Source: Chromobotia macracanthus (Eukaryota; Chordata; Actinopteri; Cypriniformes; Botiidae). From it: DNA of 64,000 nucleotides. Made by a program: the position numbers and the translations under genes. Each line of letters opens with the position of its first letter. Positions within the stretch are counted from its first letter, which is position 1. The notes under the pieces are model-generated. The model saw nothing but the letters and a program-made list of their open reading frames with translations. It ran no database searches and was not told where the DNA came from. The DNA lies in assembly GCA_036877525.1 (NCBI GenBank), contig JAZGTH010000114.1:498501-562500 (forward strand), written 5' to 3'. Of the stretch, positions 22,518 to 34,223 are shown piece by piece.

Positions 22518-23735
22518 TGTCACAGAAACACCAGGCTCCGCCCCCAGTCAGTGATTCCATACAGTGAATACTAATCACATTCACCTGTTCATCATTTCAC
22601 AATCACCACCTGCACTATAAGAGCACACACTTCCCTTCCGCATTGTGTGGACTCCAGCTGGAAAATGACTCATTCCCATGCAAGATACCGATCTCCATTG
22701 TCTCCATCGTTTTCCCTGTGTTCGCCATTGTCGCCATGTCCCATCTATCCTCCATGACCCGTGGTGTCCAGTCAATAACAGGAACTCCTCTCTGCCGAGG
22801 ACAAGTTTGCTACTGTGTGGGTCCCACCACACTGCGTGATGGAGTCGGACAGCTGCATGTCGGACAGCTCCATGTTGAGGAGATCTGTTTCCTGGTTCTG
22901 GAGGAATCCTATCACCTCTGGGATAGAACTAGGGCACCCATGGCTCATTTCCCATGATCCTTCCATTTCCTGGGCAACTGGAGAAATCCTGAAGCGGGGT
23001 GAGAGTTGTTTCTATCAATGTTTCCCAAATCTTCCTAAACCTGCATCGACTGTTCCTGCTCTCTCATTTAACTCCACCTCCGTTGAAAGCCCTCTCGAGA
23101 AGAGATACATAAACATTCCCATTCCCACTTTATTGATGTTTTTTGCCCAAAACGTGCCTCCAAACTCCAAACCACCTCACCAACCATGGGACTGTGCCAT
23201 CAATCTTGTACCCGATGAACCAGTGCCTAGAGGTAGAAGGGGACTCCTTGCCTCCACCCATGTGCCTTCTTCTCCAAAACACTTTCCCTGGCAGAGCAGA
23301 ACTATAACTTTGGCAACAGGGACTTCATCACCATCAAGCTAGCTCAATAGGAGTGGAGGCACTGGCTGGAGGGAGCCCACCATCCATTTGTGTTATTTAC
23401 TGATCATCGCAACTTAGAATATCTGAGAGAGGCCAAGAGACTCAATCCCTGACAGGTTAGGTGGGCTCTCTTTTCACACAATTGAATTTTATTATATCCT
23501 ATCATCCAGGGACCAAAAGTACCAAAGTGGACGCTCTCTCTAGACTCCATTCTCCAGAAGACATATCAGAAAACCCTGAACTCATTCTCCCTCCAGGTCT
23601 AATTGTAAGTCCCATCCAATGGTCCCTGGACGAAGACATTGCAGCAGCCAGTGTCTCTGACCCTGCTCCACTGGGTTGTCCACCAAACCACACATACAAA
23701 CTCAGAGTTCTTTGAGTTTTTCTCTGGCAGTATCT
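22518..23735 (+). mobile_element. Ty3/gypsy element (family B), internally deleted
   Basis: Begins with LTR sequence 'TGTCACAGAAACACCAGG' that matches, inverted, the block ending at 50,258. Inside follow the end of the protease (22,760-22,940), a protease-RT junction ('GHPWLISHDPSISWATGEIL', frame 22,815-23,342), then the first part of RT ('WDCAINLVPDEPVPRG'). Without any RT core, the sequence jumps to the RNase H C-terminus ('LFTDHRNLEYLREAKRLNP', about 23,397) and the RNase H-integrase linker ('TKVDALSRLHSPED', 23,461-23,715). Several kilobases are deleted and frames are shifted. A 15-bp tandem duplication at 22,844-22,873 repeats 'GQLHV'. Not functional. Confidence 0.8.
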
Positions 23736-23739
23736 ATTT

Positions 23740-24895
23740 TGTTTTGTTTTGAAAAAATTCAAAATATTGACAACTGTCAGAAGCGGATGATGCTTTATCT
23801 TTGATTAATTTAGCCACTGTCAAATAAATATCTAGTGTGGTATTTTCTTTTAAAAGATTTGAAACGTAGGCAGATCTGGAGCTTTTTAAGGCCTTTCTTT
23901 AATTTGAAACACTCTCCTTCCATGCTTGCCTGGAATACCTTCAGTTTTGTTTGCTTCCAATTACGTTCCATTTTCCAGGCTGCACTTTTTAGGGCATGGG
24001 TATGCTCATTATACCACGCCATTGGGCTGCTGTTCTTTGTCTTTTTTAACCATAGAGGAGCAACTTTGTCTAAGGTGTTAGAAAAGAGGGAGTTAAAATT
24101 TTTTGTTGCACTATCAAGGTGTTCAAAGTTATCTGTTACACTAAGGAACTGAGACAGTTCAGGTAGATTGTTGATGAAACAATCTTTAGTGGCAGAAGTT
24201 ATTGTTCTACTGTATTTGAAGCAAAGAGCTGGTATTGCAATCATAGGTAAATGTATTATACAGGATACCAAATAATGATCAGAAATGTCTTTGCTCTGCT
24301 GCAGAATGTGTCATATGTAATCAACATTTACATTAGCACATTATTAAATCTAAAGTGTGATTACGACAAAGAGTTCTGACGTGTTGTGAGACACTGATAG
24401 AGCTCAAAATGTCTTTGAAAGCCAGCCCCAATGGATCCCTTTCATTATCCACGTGGATGTTAAAATCACCAACAATTAAGACTTGATTTATGGCCAGTAC
24501 TACTTTCTCACATTCTTAAACCCTGGTGGCCTGTAGACAGTAGATAGTAGAAATGACAAACTCTGCTTATTATTTACCCCAGATGAAGTTATATTGAGCA
24601 CCATTACTTCAAAAGAGTTGCATCTGAAGTTTTCAGATGCAGTTGCAGTTCTGCAGTTCTGTGAACATGCAAATGCAGTTCAGATGCAGATGTACAGTTA
24701 GTCAGGTATTAGTAGAATTAATAACACTATGTGCCAAATTTCTAGATAAATAAGCAGCACCAGCCCTAGGCCATCTCTTTTTGAACAGGTCAGGTCTGCA
24801 CCAAAAAGTTTTCCAATTATCTATGTAACCTATATTATTTTGTGAACACCACTTAGACATCCAGCCGTTTAGTGATGACAGTCTGCTATATATTT
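23740..24895 (-). mobile_element. L2-clade LINE fragment (endonuclease region), minus strand
   Basis: Reading from 24,895 down: a possible relic of an SGNH-esterase-like block ('IDNWKTF', then a decayed 'RDG' site) near 24,860-24,760, then the endonuclease. The latter shows 'LIVGDFNIHVDNE' near 24,485, 'DPLGLAFKDILSSIS', 'NHTLDLI', then 'ITSATKDCFINNLPELSQFL' and 'TLDKVAPLWLKKTK' (frame 24,271-23,810). Same family as 35,585-36,245. Zebrafish L2-type LINEs encode an esterase-like ORF1, which is the basis for the esterase suggestion. Broken by many stops. Confidence 0.7.
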
Positions 24896-25312
24896 CGTCA
24901 CCTAGAAACAGGGAGGTGGCCAGAGAATATTACTGTGTACGACATCGCACTAGCAAATTCACTCATTCGCTCTGTCCCAGAGGTTGGCCGCCAAATATGA
25001 AAAGGATCCAACACCCATGCTTTGGTTTTGAAATTCTGGGTATTATGAATTTCAAAACTTCAACTGCGATGAATGTGAATGGGAAGGACTGTAATAAGAC
25101 AGGAGCTTACTCAGGTGTTGAGGAACTAAAAAGGCAGCCAGTGCAATGTTGACAAAACTGGGCTAATATATTAGTTCTCGTGAGAATTCTGGTTGCTGCA
25201 TTTTGAACCAACCATTTTGCATTTGAGCTGGAGTTTTTGTATTAATTCTGCAGGGCAGCCACCAAGTAGGGCATTGCAATAATCAAGTCTTGTGCCAGTG
25301 TCTGACATAGAA
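24896..25312 (-). mobile_element. L2-clade LINE fragment (RT C-terminal region), minus strand
   Basis: Reading down from 25,312: 'TRLDYCNALLGGCPAELIQK'-like sequence near 25,300-25,230, then 'ISPVLSTLHWLPF' and 'FKTKAWVLDPFHIW'. These are the end of RT and the C-terminus. The fragment lies 5' of the endonuclease fragment 23,740-24,895 on the same strand, the reverse of the order within one element. The two are therefore separate insertions or a rearrangement. Confidence 0.65.
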
Positions 25313-25373
25313 AGCATTGCCATTTAAATGTGTACATGATTGTTAATAATTATGCTTTTTTGCTTGTTTTTCA

Positions 25374-25375
25374 AG
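25374..25375 (+). promoter_or_regulatory. Possible 5' UTR splice acceptor of asb12
   Basis: A pyrimidine-rich run 'TTTTTTGCTTGTTTTTCAAG' ends at 25,375, 70 bases before the asb12 start codon. A non-coding first exon upstream is plausible. Inference only. Confidence 0.35.
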
Positions 25376-25445
25376 GACTTGCATCAGAGTGATTTCAGTT
25401 TATTTCTGTCTTCTGATCAAATGAAGTCTTGAGGAGTGTTGAAGA

Positions 25446-27215
25446 ATGGTTTTGGATAAATTCACAAGCATGAGTTTGATGGACATTTCGAAGATCTTCT
25501 CTCTTCTCCAACCCAAAGAAGAAGAGGAAGAAGACAACAACTGCTGTCAGCAGCTAAATCAAGCTGTCTTTAATGATAATGATAAACAACTCACTGAGCT
25601 TCTGTTTCAGGAGAGATACAAGAGGTGCATCAATAAACTAAGTGGCTGGGGCATCCCTGTCACTCCACTGCGTATGGCCGCAGCTAAGGGACACCTCCAC
25701 TGCCTCAAGATCCTCCTGGCTAATGGGGCTGAGGTGGACAGCTTGGATGTCAAAGCCCAGACTCCACTTTTTACGGCTGTTAGTGCGAAACACTTAGATT
25801 GTGTTGTTGCTTTATTAAAAGCAGGTGCTAATCCTAATGGCAGTTTACATAACAACTGTTCGCCTGTGATGACTGCAGCTAGAGAAGGTGATGTTGAAAT
25901 TCTGAGGGAGCTGTTATATCATGGGGCTGAGGTAGATGTGAAACCCAAGATGCCAGACTGGGCCTCAAATGCTATAACCTGCCGGGGACCACTCTACATT
26001 TCAGCAGTTTATGGTCATCTAGATTGTTTCAAACTCTTGCTCCAGCATGGAGCAAACCCAGACTACAACTGCACTGAGGAAAAGGTGCTGTCCAGAATCA
26101 AACAACCCAAAACTGTGCTGGAGATGTGTCTCAGATATGACTGTGGTTTGGAATACATTCAACTGCTCATAGACTTTGGAGCAAACATTCACCTGCCTAC
26201 TATAATAATAGATAAAACCAGCAGAGAGATTAAGTCGGTGATGCTACTGCTCAAAGAAAGAGGTAAGACCTTAATTACATCTACAGTTAATATGTGTAGA
26301 TACTTTACATTAATGTTCCCTTTGTAAAAAGGGCAATTAATCACTAATAACTTATTACCAAGTGCATTATAAAACATTTATAGACAGTTATGACAGCATT
26401 AATAAAAACAGGTGACTTTATAAATCACGTTATTATTGCTTTATAAATATGGTAATTTAAACTTTAAACCAATACAAACAAACATAGAAATAGAACTATA
26501 GTTAAAAGACTCCTAGTAGCACTTCGTTTGACATAAATGTGGTAAGAATATGTACCACAACACAACATCTAATCATATTATCATAACATCATCAATTGTC
26601 TATTTTAGCTGCATTATGATCTAAATACTGAGTTTTTAATTAAAATATGAAATTTTAAAATTAAGTTATTAATTAAGATTAATAAATTAAGTATGAATAA
26701 CTATTTACTATACTTATCATTAATAAATTAAAAATGTCTCGCTATTTGGCAGGCATTGCATAAAACTCTCTGTGGTTTATAATGCATTTGTAAATTAGTC
26801 ATTAATAAACCCTTTTACAACCCATATTAGGGAAACATTAGGTACCACAAATTAAAACCTGCCCTCAATATTTGAAAGACTCAAACAGCTGTCAAATCAT
26901 GTTTTGGTTTAAAGCTAATAATGTCATCCCGTTTAGATTTAGCTTTAGATTTAAATATAGCAATTATCATTAGTGTCATATCAGTCATTACATGTATAAA
27001 GACCTGTGTGTGTGTGTGTGTTATGCTCTTATGCTGTCATTCATTACTGGATCTGTATAACATCTATTTTTCTCTGTACAGTTTGCCCAAAAACACTGAT
27101 GTCTCAAGCCCGACTTTCAATACGAAGGTTTCTTCCTATGGCAAACAAAATGTGCTCAATAGACTGTCTGGATATTCCCCAGATACTGAAGAACTATTTG
27201 AAACACATATCCTGA
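25446..27215 (+). CDS. asb12: Ankyrin repeat and SOCS box protein 12 (two coding exons)
   Basis: Exon 1 is 25,446-26,262 and exon 2 is 27,082-27,215; joined they give 316 residues, near the family's usual length. ASB proteins are substrate receptors of Cullin-5/Elongin B-C ubiquitin ligases: ankyrin repeats bind the target and the SOCS box docks the ligase. Residues 9-22 ('MSLMDISKIFSLLQ') and the acidic run at 25-30 match the ASB12 N-terminus as I know it. Ankyrin repeats lie at about 73-102, 105-136, 138-168, 180-209 and 223-252 ('TPLRMAAAKGHLHCLKILL', 'GPLYISAVYGHLDCFKLLL'). Exon 2 supplies the SOCS box: a BC-box-like 'TLMSQARLSIRRFL' (277-290) and a Cul5-box-like 'LDIP' (302-305) before 'KNYLKHIS'. 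The BC-box Cys position is Ala, and the Cul5 motif departs from the LPLP consensus. The donor AG/GTAAGA and acceptor TCTCTGTACAG/TT are strong, with intron phase 1. The start has A at -3 and G at +4. No disruption seen, so it is likely functional. Confidence 0.92.
26263..27081 (+). other. asb12: asb12 intron
   Basis: An 819-base intron with GTAAGA at 26,263 and a pyrimidine-rich acceptor ending at 27,081. AT-rich, with a short (GT)n at 27,006-27,021. Without splicing, exon 1 runs on for 22 codons into the intron and the SOCS box is lost. Confidence 0.9.
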
Positions 27216-27305
27216 GTTATCTTGTGCTGATATGAATAACATTGCTTAATGTTTTACAAAATATATTACTTTCTCTTTCTGTATAATTTTGTGCTTTTTA
27301 CTTAT

Positions 27306-27311
27306 AATAAA
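27306..27311 (+). terminator. asb12: Polyadenylation signal of asb12
   Basis: AATAAA 91 bases after the stop codon, the first on this strand. It gives a short 3' UTR. Confidence 0.65.
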
Positions 27312-29424
27312 GAATTTATGGAACACTTCAGCATGGGGACTAATTCACACTACACAACAAGTTCATAGTTAATGGTTAAATTTAGTTAAATTTTCCCCCA
27401 TACTAATATGTTACCAGATTTATGGATCTTTGGATAATGCAACAGATAAAAATGTTTAGATTCATATAGATGAGTTCCTGTTGTTTCTGTAATTGGAAGT
27501 AAATTATGTAAATTTAAAACTCTGCCTTCTTAGCTGAAATCTTAGTAACAAAACATCTTGTGGTGATTTCACAAGCAGGTTTATAACTTAAACTGGTAGG
27601 TTAACTTAGAATTGTAATTAATGTCAATTTTCAGATCCAAAAACTTAGCAGTCGACACCAAGACAAAGAGATTGTATATATGTAAAGACAATAAAGAACA
27701 AATCAATTATTTAATGAAATTCATAATCATAAAATAAACAATGATACACAAAGTAAATCATTTGAAGGGAAGGGATCAACTAAACAAGTCAATCCTATCG
27801 TGTCACCATGGTTCCATGGTTCCAGCTTTATGGCAGGCCCCCTCTCTTACTGTCAAAAGTCTGCTACATTGGGAATGGATTCTGATGGGCTAAAACAAAT
27901 GTAAACAAATTCCCAGTGCCATTAGATAAGACTGCTGATAACTGCCAGACACCTCTGACAAAGCAGGAAGGAAAATTCAATTACAGACCGGGAAGAAGAG
28001 GATATTTCCATTGGTCTAAAGTTTACTCCAAACCCACTTTATGAGATTAGGCATTAATGACATGGAGCCAGTCATGTGTGTAGTCTTTTATACAAATGTT
28101 TACATTCAAACACACCATTTCAGTCGCAAAATACTATTAAAATAGTGATATTTATCTGTCACAAGAATATAACTTCAAAAGGCATTTATTAACCCCCTGG
28201 AGTTGTGTGGATTACTTTTATGATGGATGGATGCATTTAGGAGCTTCAAAATCTCAAGGTAATTCACTACCATTATAAGGCTGGGAATTTATGGGCCAGT
28301 TATCATTTTTGGGTAAGTATTTTTGGGTTATCTTAAAGTATTCCTTGTAAAGGAGTGGAAAGGAGCGTCCTCAGTGGGAGGAGCTCATACTGAAGGCAAC
28401 CAGTTCCCTCTATAGCTGACTTCGTATGCTCCACTCCCAAACAAATCACATGTTGTGCATCACTGCCCATAATATAACACGGGCAAGGTGGACACACATT
28501 TTCCCAAAAGGAAACAGAGGAACATTTCAAACAGAGATGGCAACAGAGGCATAAATTTACTGATTGCAGCTATAATGATTGTAAACAGACAGATTTGTAG
28601 AATCTAAGCTGGAAGTTTACATAGAAAACAGGCAACCAGGCAGAGTAAGATGGGAAATAAATTAAGGCAAGATTAATCAAGAAATCTGTCTCATATTATT
28701 ACTATTGCATATGGCAAACCAGGCTACAGCTGCAGTCATTAGTCGGCACGACCTGTTGGGTCGAACTGGAGCTGGGTCTGTCTGTCTCACATGTCCTCAG
28801 AAAACCAAGGAATAAAAATATCCTAATATTCCAGCACTTGTAGTTTGTGATGAGGACTGTGTGGTCATCTCTTTTATATTGAAAATCTTATTTGGATATG
28901 TACCAGATTATACTGATTACAGTTATCTTATGGAAATGAAAGACAGACTGTGAGTACAGTACCATTCCATGCAATGTAAATACATCTGTTCTTAAGTGTC
29001 CCTGCTTCAGGTTAACCTAATTATTGGAGCCTAACAGTCCTTTAAGTGATTTGTTATAGAACCCCTGGACTATGTGTAGGCTAGATTAAAAAGTGCTTGA
29101 TTAAAAGTCTGATTCTCCAGACTATGCTGGGAACACTGTTTTAAAGTGTGGGTGACATTTTTATAAGCGATCAGGTGTTTGATGTTTTTACGTCGTAGGT
29201 GGCCTCTTTTGACTCAGACTGGCAAGTAATCTTTAATTATTACCATGAAAACTGTCCAGCCATGCAACTATTTAGAGCACCCTAGCAACCAATATAAATT
29301 AGTTATATCTCAGCATCAGAACATCATAGAGACATGGGAGTTGGCCCTTTTAATTCACTCACGTCCATCTATTGGTTTTACCCTATTAATTGGCCATATT
29401 TTAGTATATCTATCATGCTAAATC
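27312..29424. other. No gene recognised
   Basis: Two kilobases downstream of asb12. Moderately AT-rich, little repeat content visible by eye, and open frames all short. Possible unique regulatory DNA. Confidence 0.5.
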
Positions 29425-30320
29425 ATTCTATTCAATTCATCTTTACTTGTATAGGACTTTTACAATGTGGCATTGTCTCAAAGCCGCTTTACAGGGAGGA
29501 AAAAGGAAAAAACAATGAAATATATACAATGATACAAGTAACAACGGTATGTCAATTATCCATCTATTATCAATAATTAAGTATCAAGTCAGATATTTAC
29601 TATGGGGTATCAAATATCTATTATCCACAGTCTCCCAGTGAGCACTCCAACACGGCAACAGTGGCAAGGAACCCAAACTCCAATGATGAATGTGGAGAAA
29701 AAAATCTTGAGAGAACCCAGGCTCACCAGGAGGATCATTTCTCCTCTGACGCGTTACAGCTGCAATCAGTACTTTGGTGTAAGGGTTTATAGATTTACAG
29801 CGTCGCAGTCAGTATTCTGATATAAAGTTTTATAGGTTTGCAGTGTCATAATCAGTGCTGTTATGATTTAAGTATTGAATTATAGTAATGACTAGTTTTA
29901 ATTTGGGTCTGGTGATTATATTGATTTTATGTTAGCCTGATGGCTGACATAATACAATAAGGGATGTTTAGGCAAGGATGCCAACGTTTAAATGAGACTG
30001 AGAGCAGCTATAACATCAGACTGCTGGGATTGACAGAATCATGTATTTTACTAAAAATATGTGTATAGATTAACAGTAGCATTAGTGTAATGATGGTGAT
30101 GGTGGCGGTTGATTTTTCACAGTTCCCATGGTGGTCACCCCCTCCTTAGTCAGGCTGTTGTGAGTATTGTCTCATCTAACTGGACCTAATCTGTATTGCT
30201 CAGAGTCCCTCGGAGGAGAGGGAGAGAGAGGGAAACAAAACAGGCTTATATTACCGATCACACAGAATGTGAAAGCCATGTAGTAAAGTGGGTAAAAAGT
30301 GTGCTCGGTTCTGGTTAAGC
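29425..30320 (-). mobile_element. L2 LINE 3' UTR, minus strand
   Basis: The reverse complement ends in the L2 tail: 'AAGCGGCTTTGAGACAATGC', then a short spacer, then 'GAATTGAATAGAATG' near 29,430. It includes the region at 29,640-29,770 matching 11,160-11,300 inverted ('CCTGGTGAGCCTGGGTTCTC' against 'TTGAGCCTGGTTTTCCCCCA'). The upstream half is more diverged. Confidence 0.65.
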
Positions 30321-30339
30321 CTAGCTGTTGCGGCCTAGG

Positions 30340-30968
30340 TGTGACAGTAGTTGAATTACCTGAACCTGTTAATTAAGTAGGTGGGCTCAGCACTTGTTGA
30401 GAGTTTAAAAGCACCTTCACCACTGTAACCAGAGGAGAAGCATTTTGTCTGTGTGAGCTAGCAGTAGCTGTAGTGTACTTGCTGTGTTTACTTGGTGCTG
30501 GACTTGTAGCTGTTTGCTAGAAGGAAGTTTGAACTACTCTGCTCACATCAGTGAGCCACATATTAGTCAACACTTAAATTGGAGCGGAAGCGGCAGCCCT
30601 CATGTGCAGCCCTCCTCGTGTGAAGACATACAAGTGTAAATACATACCACTCTACCTGTGCGACTCCACCGAGCAGGGACACCGACAGGGCGTCGCAAGC
30701 ATGCTAAGTATCCATTGCTCATTCACTTTCTTTTTAACGCTCCACTTTGTCTCATTACTAAGATGTACTCCCAGCCTATTCCCACTGCGCCCTGCAGGTG
30801 CATTATCACATACTCAAGGTGACGCCCTAACCCACACCTTCTACGCTCCCTCAGTATGCTACGCTACCTCACCGACAGATCTTTCAAGGTTTCATGGGGA
30901 GGCGGGAAGTCAATATCACATCAGCTAACCACTGGGGTCCCACAGGGATCAGTTCTTGCTCCATATTG
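30340..30968 (+). mobile_element. LINE 5' end fused to a short RT fragment
   Basis: Positions 30,340-30,560 look like a LINE 5' UTR (GC-richer, 'GAGAGTTTAAAAGCACCTTC'). Positions 30,600-30,700 contain early coding sequence. From 30,890 the frame shows an RT block ('SWGGGKSISHQLTTGVPQGS', motif around GVPQGS) and stops at about 30,968. The central part is deleted. The 108-codon open frame at 30,602-30,928 crosses the junction and is not a real gene. Confidence 0.55.
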
Positions 30969-31540
30969 CTAGGCTTAGAGGGCAGCAACAAATGGTAACA
31001 TTACAACTTCAAAGCCACACCCTGGAAACCAGTTATGTTACCCTAGCAACTGCCCCATAGACCTGAAAAGGTCAAAATAGACGAAAAAAATCCAATAGAT
31101 TTAACATTGGGCAGATCTTTGTGATGTCTTAGCTCATGTTAGGATCATATTAGCATAATGCTAGCATCAGGCTAAAACGTGTTAGAATCATGTTTAATCA
31201 TGTTAGCATCATGTTACAACATGTTAACATCATTGAAATATTATGACCCTAGTTTTCCCACAACAAGCACCACTCACATTTTCTTCATAAAATGTACCTA
31301 TCTAGTTAATATTAAGGCCAAAGCACAGACAGTGCAAAGCGCCCTATTGTTTTCTTAGGATTATTTTTTTATTCTTGTTCTTATTTTTAGTTTTCTGGGG
31401 CCTTTGGGCCCCTTGACATGCTCAAAAACTTTTAAAACTTTGCATGCGTTGTTACAGCCTCCTCTGAACCACAAAACTTTTAAAAACAGTGTTTAAATTT
31501 TTTAAACAGTGTTTGAGAACACTGTTTAAAAAATACATAT
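30969..31540 (+). repeat. Non-coding repeat block with 'ATGTTAGCATC' minisatellite
   Basis: Positions 31,130-31,235 are a degenerate array of 'CATGTTAGMATCATG'. The following sequence, 'GGCCTTTGGGCCCCTTGACA' near 31,400, belongs to the same kind of repeat as 52,850-54,160. It ends at a perfect hairpin, 31,498-31,533. Confidence 0.5.
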
Positions 31541-32050
31541 CTCACAAAATAAAAAATGGAATCATGACTTTACACTCTCTTATCACTAGATTTCAAACTA
31601 CAGTACTTACAAATAGCAATTAGAGTGAGAACTAAGAATAAATTTTTAGACAACAAATACTCCCCCCAAAATGTACTTCTCTACCAATGTACAGCACTGC
31701 CTTTTATATATATTTAGGCATTTCTCTGTAAGTGTAGATTACTTTTTACATGCATTATTTATTTGCATGCATGCAAAGATGAATATACATCTTAATAAAT
31801 ATGATAGAATTTTATAATATATGCATTTTGATAATCCCTCGTGTAACAGTTCACACTCAGCAGATATAAAATCAATTAAAAAAGTATACCTTTCAACTAA
31901 TATATCATATAAAGGTGTTGTCTGTTGGTTGATCATAAGACAATGCAGTGTCAATTTACTAAAATATAAAGCAACGTTTGTGCACTTACAGGACACATTT
32001 AAAAACAGTGATATGAGCTAAGCTCTGGCTAGAGACTTTTTGGAACCATC

Positions 32051-33099
32051 TGTAGCGTCTGGTCTGACCAAATGTTACCAGATGGATCACAAAATACATG
32101 GAGGCCATAGGACTCCAAGTAGGGGGCTGAGATTGATGGTTACCCACCTGCACCAGGGAGTCTGTACCCCCACCTACCACCCATGGTTTTATGGCCAACC
32201 AGAACACCTCTGGCCTTTTGTTCCCCCTTCTTACCCCTGACAGAAGAATGCCCAAAGGGGGCAGGATAGCTCTGCTCACGAAAGTGAGATAAACCAGGTG
32301 ACTGAAGAGACTGATGGACTTTCAATACACATCAGGAAGAACTTTTGTCTCAACTCAGCCACCAAAAGAGCTATCCAAAGTGTATATATATATATATGTT
32401 GTTCTTGATTGTGTGTGTCTCCCCATATTAACCTCCATCGTCTATTGCTGTGGCATATATATAATCTGACAAGTATTCTACCTGTACTCATATTCTCAAG
32501 GTAAATTGCATATTAACGTGTGTCAGACTTGGTCATGTTTACCAAGTTTACTAAATGATCCTCTCTTGATTTGCTGACTGATGCAGTATAAGATATGAAT
32601 CTATCTGGCCTCATACACTTATTTTAGATTCAGCTAAAATGCACAAACTTTCCAGCAACATGAGGAACAAGTAAATGAGGTCTTAAGCAGGACAAAGAAA
32701 CTCTTAGAAACTCTTTTCATTCTTTACTCCTTCTCTTTTCCTCACTGTTTATGTTTTATGTATTTGTTTGTTTAATGTATGTTTTTTTGTTTAGTGTAGT
32801 CATATATGTTCCCTGTAGCTTAGTCAATAAACCCGCGTTTATTCCTGAGAATTGTTTCTGTGTTTATTGCTCACATATTAACGTCACTGATTATTAAACT
32901 GCCCAGAAAAGTAACATTTGATATGCGATCCGCTGAATACCCGGTGGACCGGTAGTCCACCTGGTAGTAATTTAGTCTGTCGCTAATATTAACTCTACTG
33001 CATCAGGTAAAATCTATAAAACATGTATGATAAATCAAATCAAATTGTGCGTGATTTTTCCCTTTGGGCTAAACATTTAATGTTCCCAAATACACTACA
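32051..33099 (+). repeat. Putative 1,049-bp solo LTR
   Basis: Starts 'TGTAGCGTCTGG' and ends 'AATACACTACA', with 5-bp inverted termini TGTAG/CTACA. It is flanked by CATC on the left and CATT on the right. The right duplication arm reads straight through this point (near 62,916), so the block is an insertion. An AATAAA at 32,827 lies in the 3' part, as expected of an LTR. No internal coding sequence. It could instead be an unusual non-autonomous element. Confidence 0.65.
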
Positions 33100-33708
33100 C
33101 ATTTGTTTAAATACATGTGATATTTTATGTTAGTGCAAATCTAATTTAAGCTCTGAATGGAAACCCTTAATGTTAGTGTTCATTAAATCATTTAACCATT
33201 ATAGGGATTTGAATTTATGGTGTTCAATGACAAATGTTGATAGGCAGCATTCACTATTGCAAAAGAACACATTTCTTATTGATGTACTGTATTGCTGTAC
33301 AAGTCTGAAGCATTTGTTGGTAACATCAGTATACACTAAATACTTGAACCTCGTCTGAACACATCTTTTCTTCTTTGATATTCTTTTGAGACACCATGTC
33401 TGCAGTTGATTGGTACCGCAACACAAATTTTAAGGGCACATTAAAATTTCCCAGTACCCTTTCAACGGAAAATGAAGATTAAATCAAAGCTCTACAATTG
33501 CAGAACTGGATGAGTAAAGTTATTGAGAGTTCTCCAGCGTAACAGTTTACATTTGTGTTTGAGAAGAGAAAGAACTTTGAGATGTTCTGCACAGAACTTC
33601 TGGATAAGAAGAAGACTGACCTGTCCAATGTTTATGTAGTGTTCATATAGTGTATTCATTGCTGTGACCTTCATGTAACGTACAGAATGCATATGTTTAC
33701 TGCTGACA

Positions 33709-34223
33709 TGTCAGGGTCCTGGCTTCCTGCTCTGAGTATTTCTAGATTATCTTGCCTGGATCCTGACATGCCCTGTGTTTAGTGTCAGAGCGTGTTGTTT
33801 GGATCCTGACTCCTTTTAGTCTTGGTTTTAGTTTCTTGGAGTCGGGATCTGAACGCATGCTCTGGGTCTTGTCTTGTGTGGAAGCACATGGCCTCTATTT
33901 TGGTTACATTCGCCATGTGCTTTCAGGTCTTGCGTCTTGGCCCCGCCCCCTTGTTCTCTTGTTCTCTTGTTGATTTCGCGCACCTGTTAGTCGTTGTCCT
34001 CGTGCTATTTAATGCCCAATACAATTTTGCAGTCTTGTGGTTTTGTGACTTTGTTGTCTTGCTCCGTCGTGTTTTTGTAACTATTATTTCTTCCATTTTT
34101 TTTTGTTTTGTTCTCTTGCTCCGGTTTTTTGGAGGGTTTCTTAGTTCTGTTTGCAAGCCTGTGTTTGGTTTTTTAAATTGTTTTACGCTGTCTGTGCGTG
34201 GGTTCGTTTCTACTTCCCTGACA
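33709..34223 (+). repeat. Solo LTR (515 bp), family X, with exact 5-bp target duplication
   Basis: TGTCAGGGTCCTGG start, CCTGACA end, flanked by TGACA at 33,704-33,708 and 34,224-34,228. Over 85% similar by eye to 16,637-17,261, with internal deletions. The corresponding site in the right arm (near 62,370) is empty, so the insertion postdates the duplication. The open frames inside (33,782-34,243) are not genes. Confidence 0.9.

Noticed and set aside
26921..27235. 104-codon open frame overlapping asb12 exon 2
   Set aside because: It is out of frame with the SOCS box and consists mainly of intron. The spliced asb12 frame explains the conserved residues.
30602..30928. 108-codon open frame
   Set aside because: It spans a deletion junction between a LINE 5' region and RT sequence.
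32047..32325. Open frames suggesting a coding exon (31,986-32,325, minus)
   Set aside because: The segment is within an insertion absent from the other duplication arm and shows no protein similarity.
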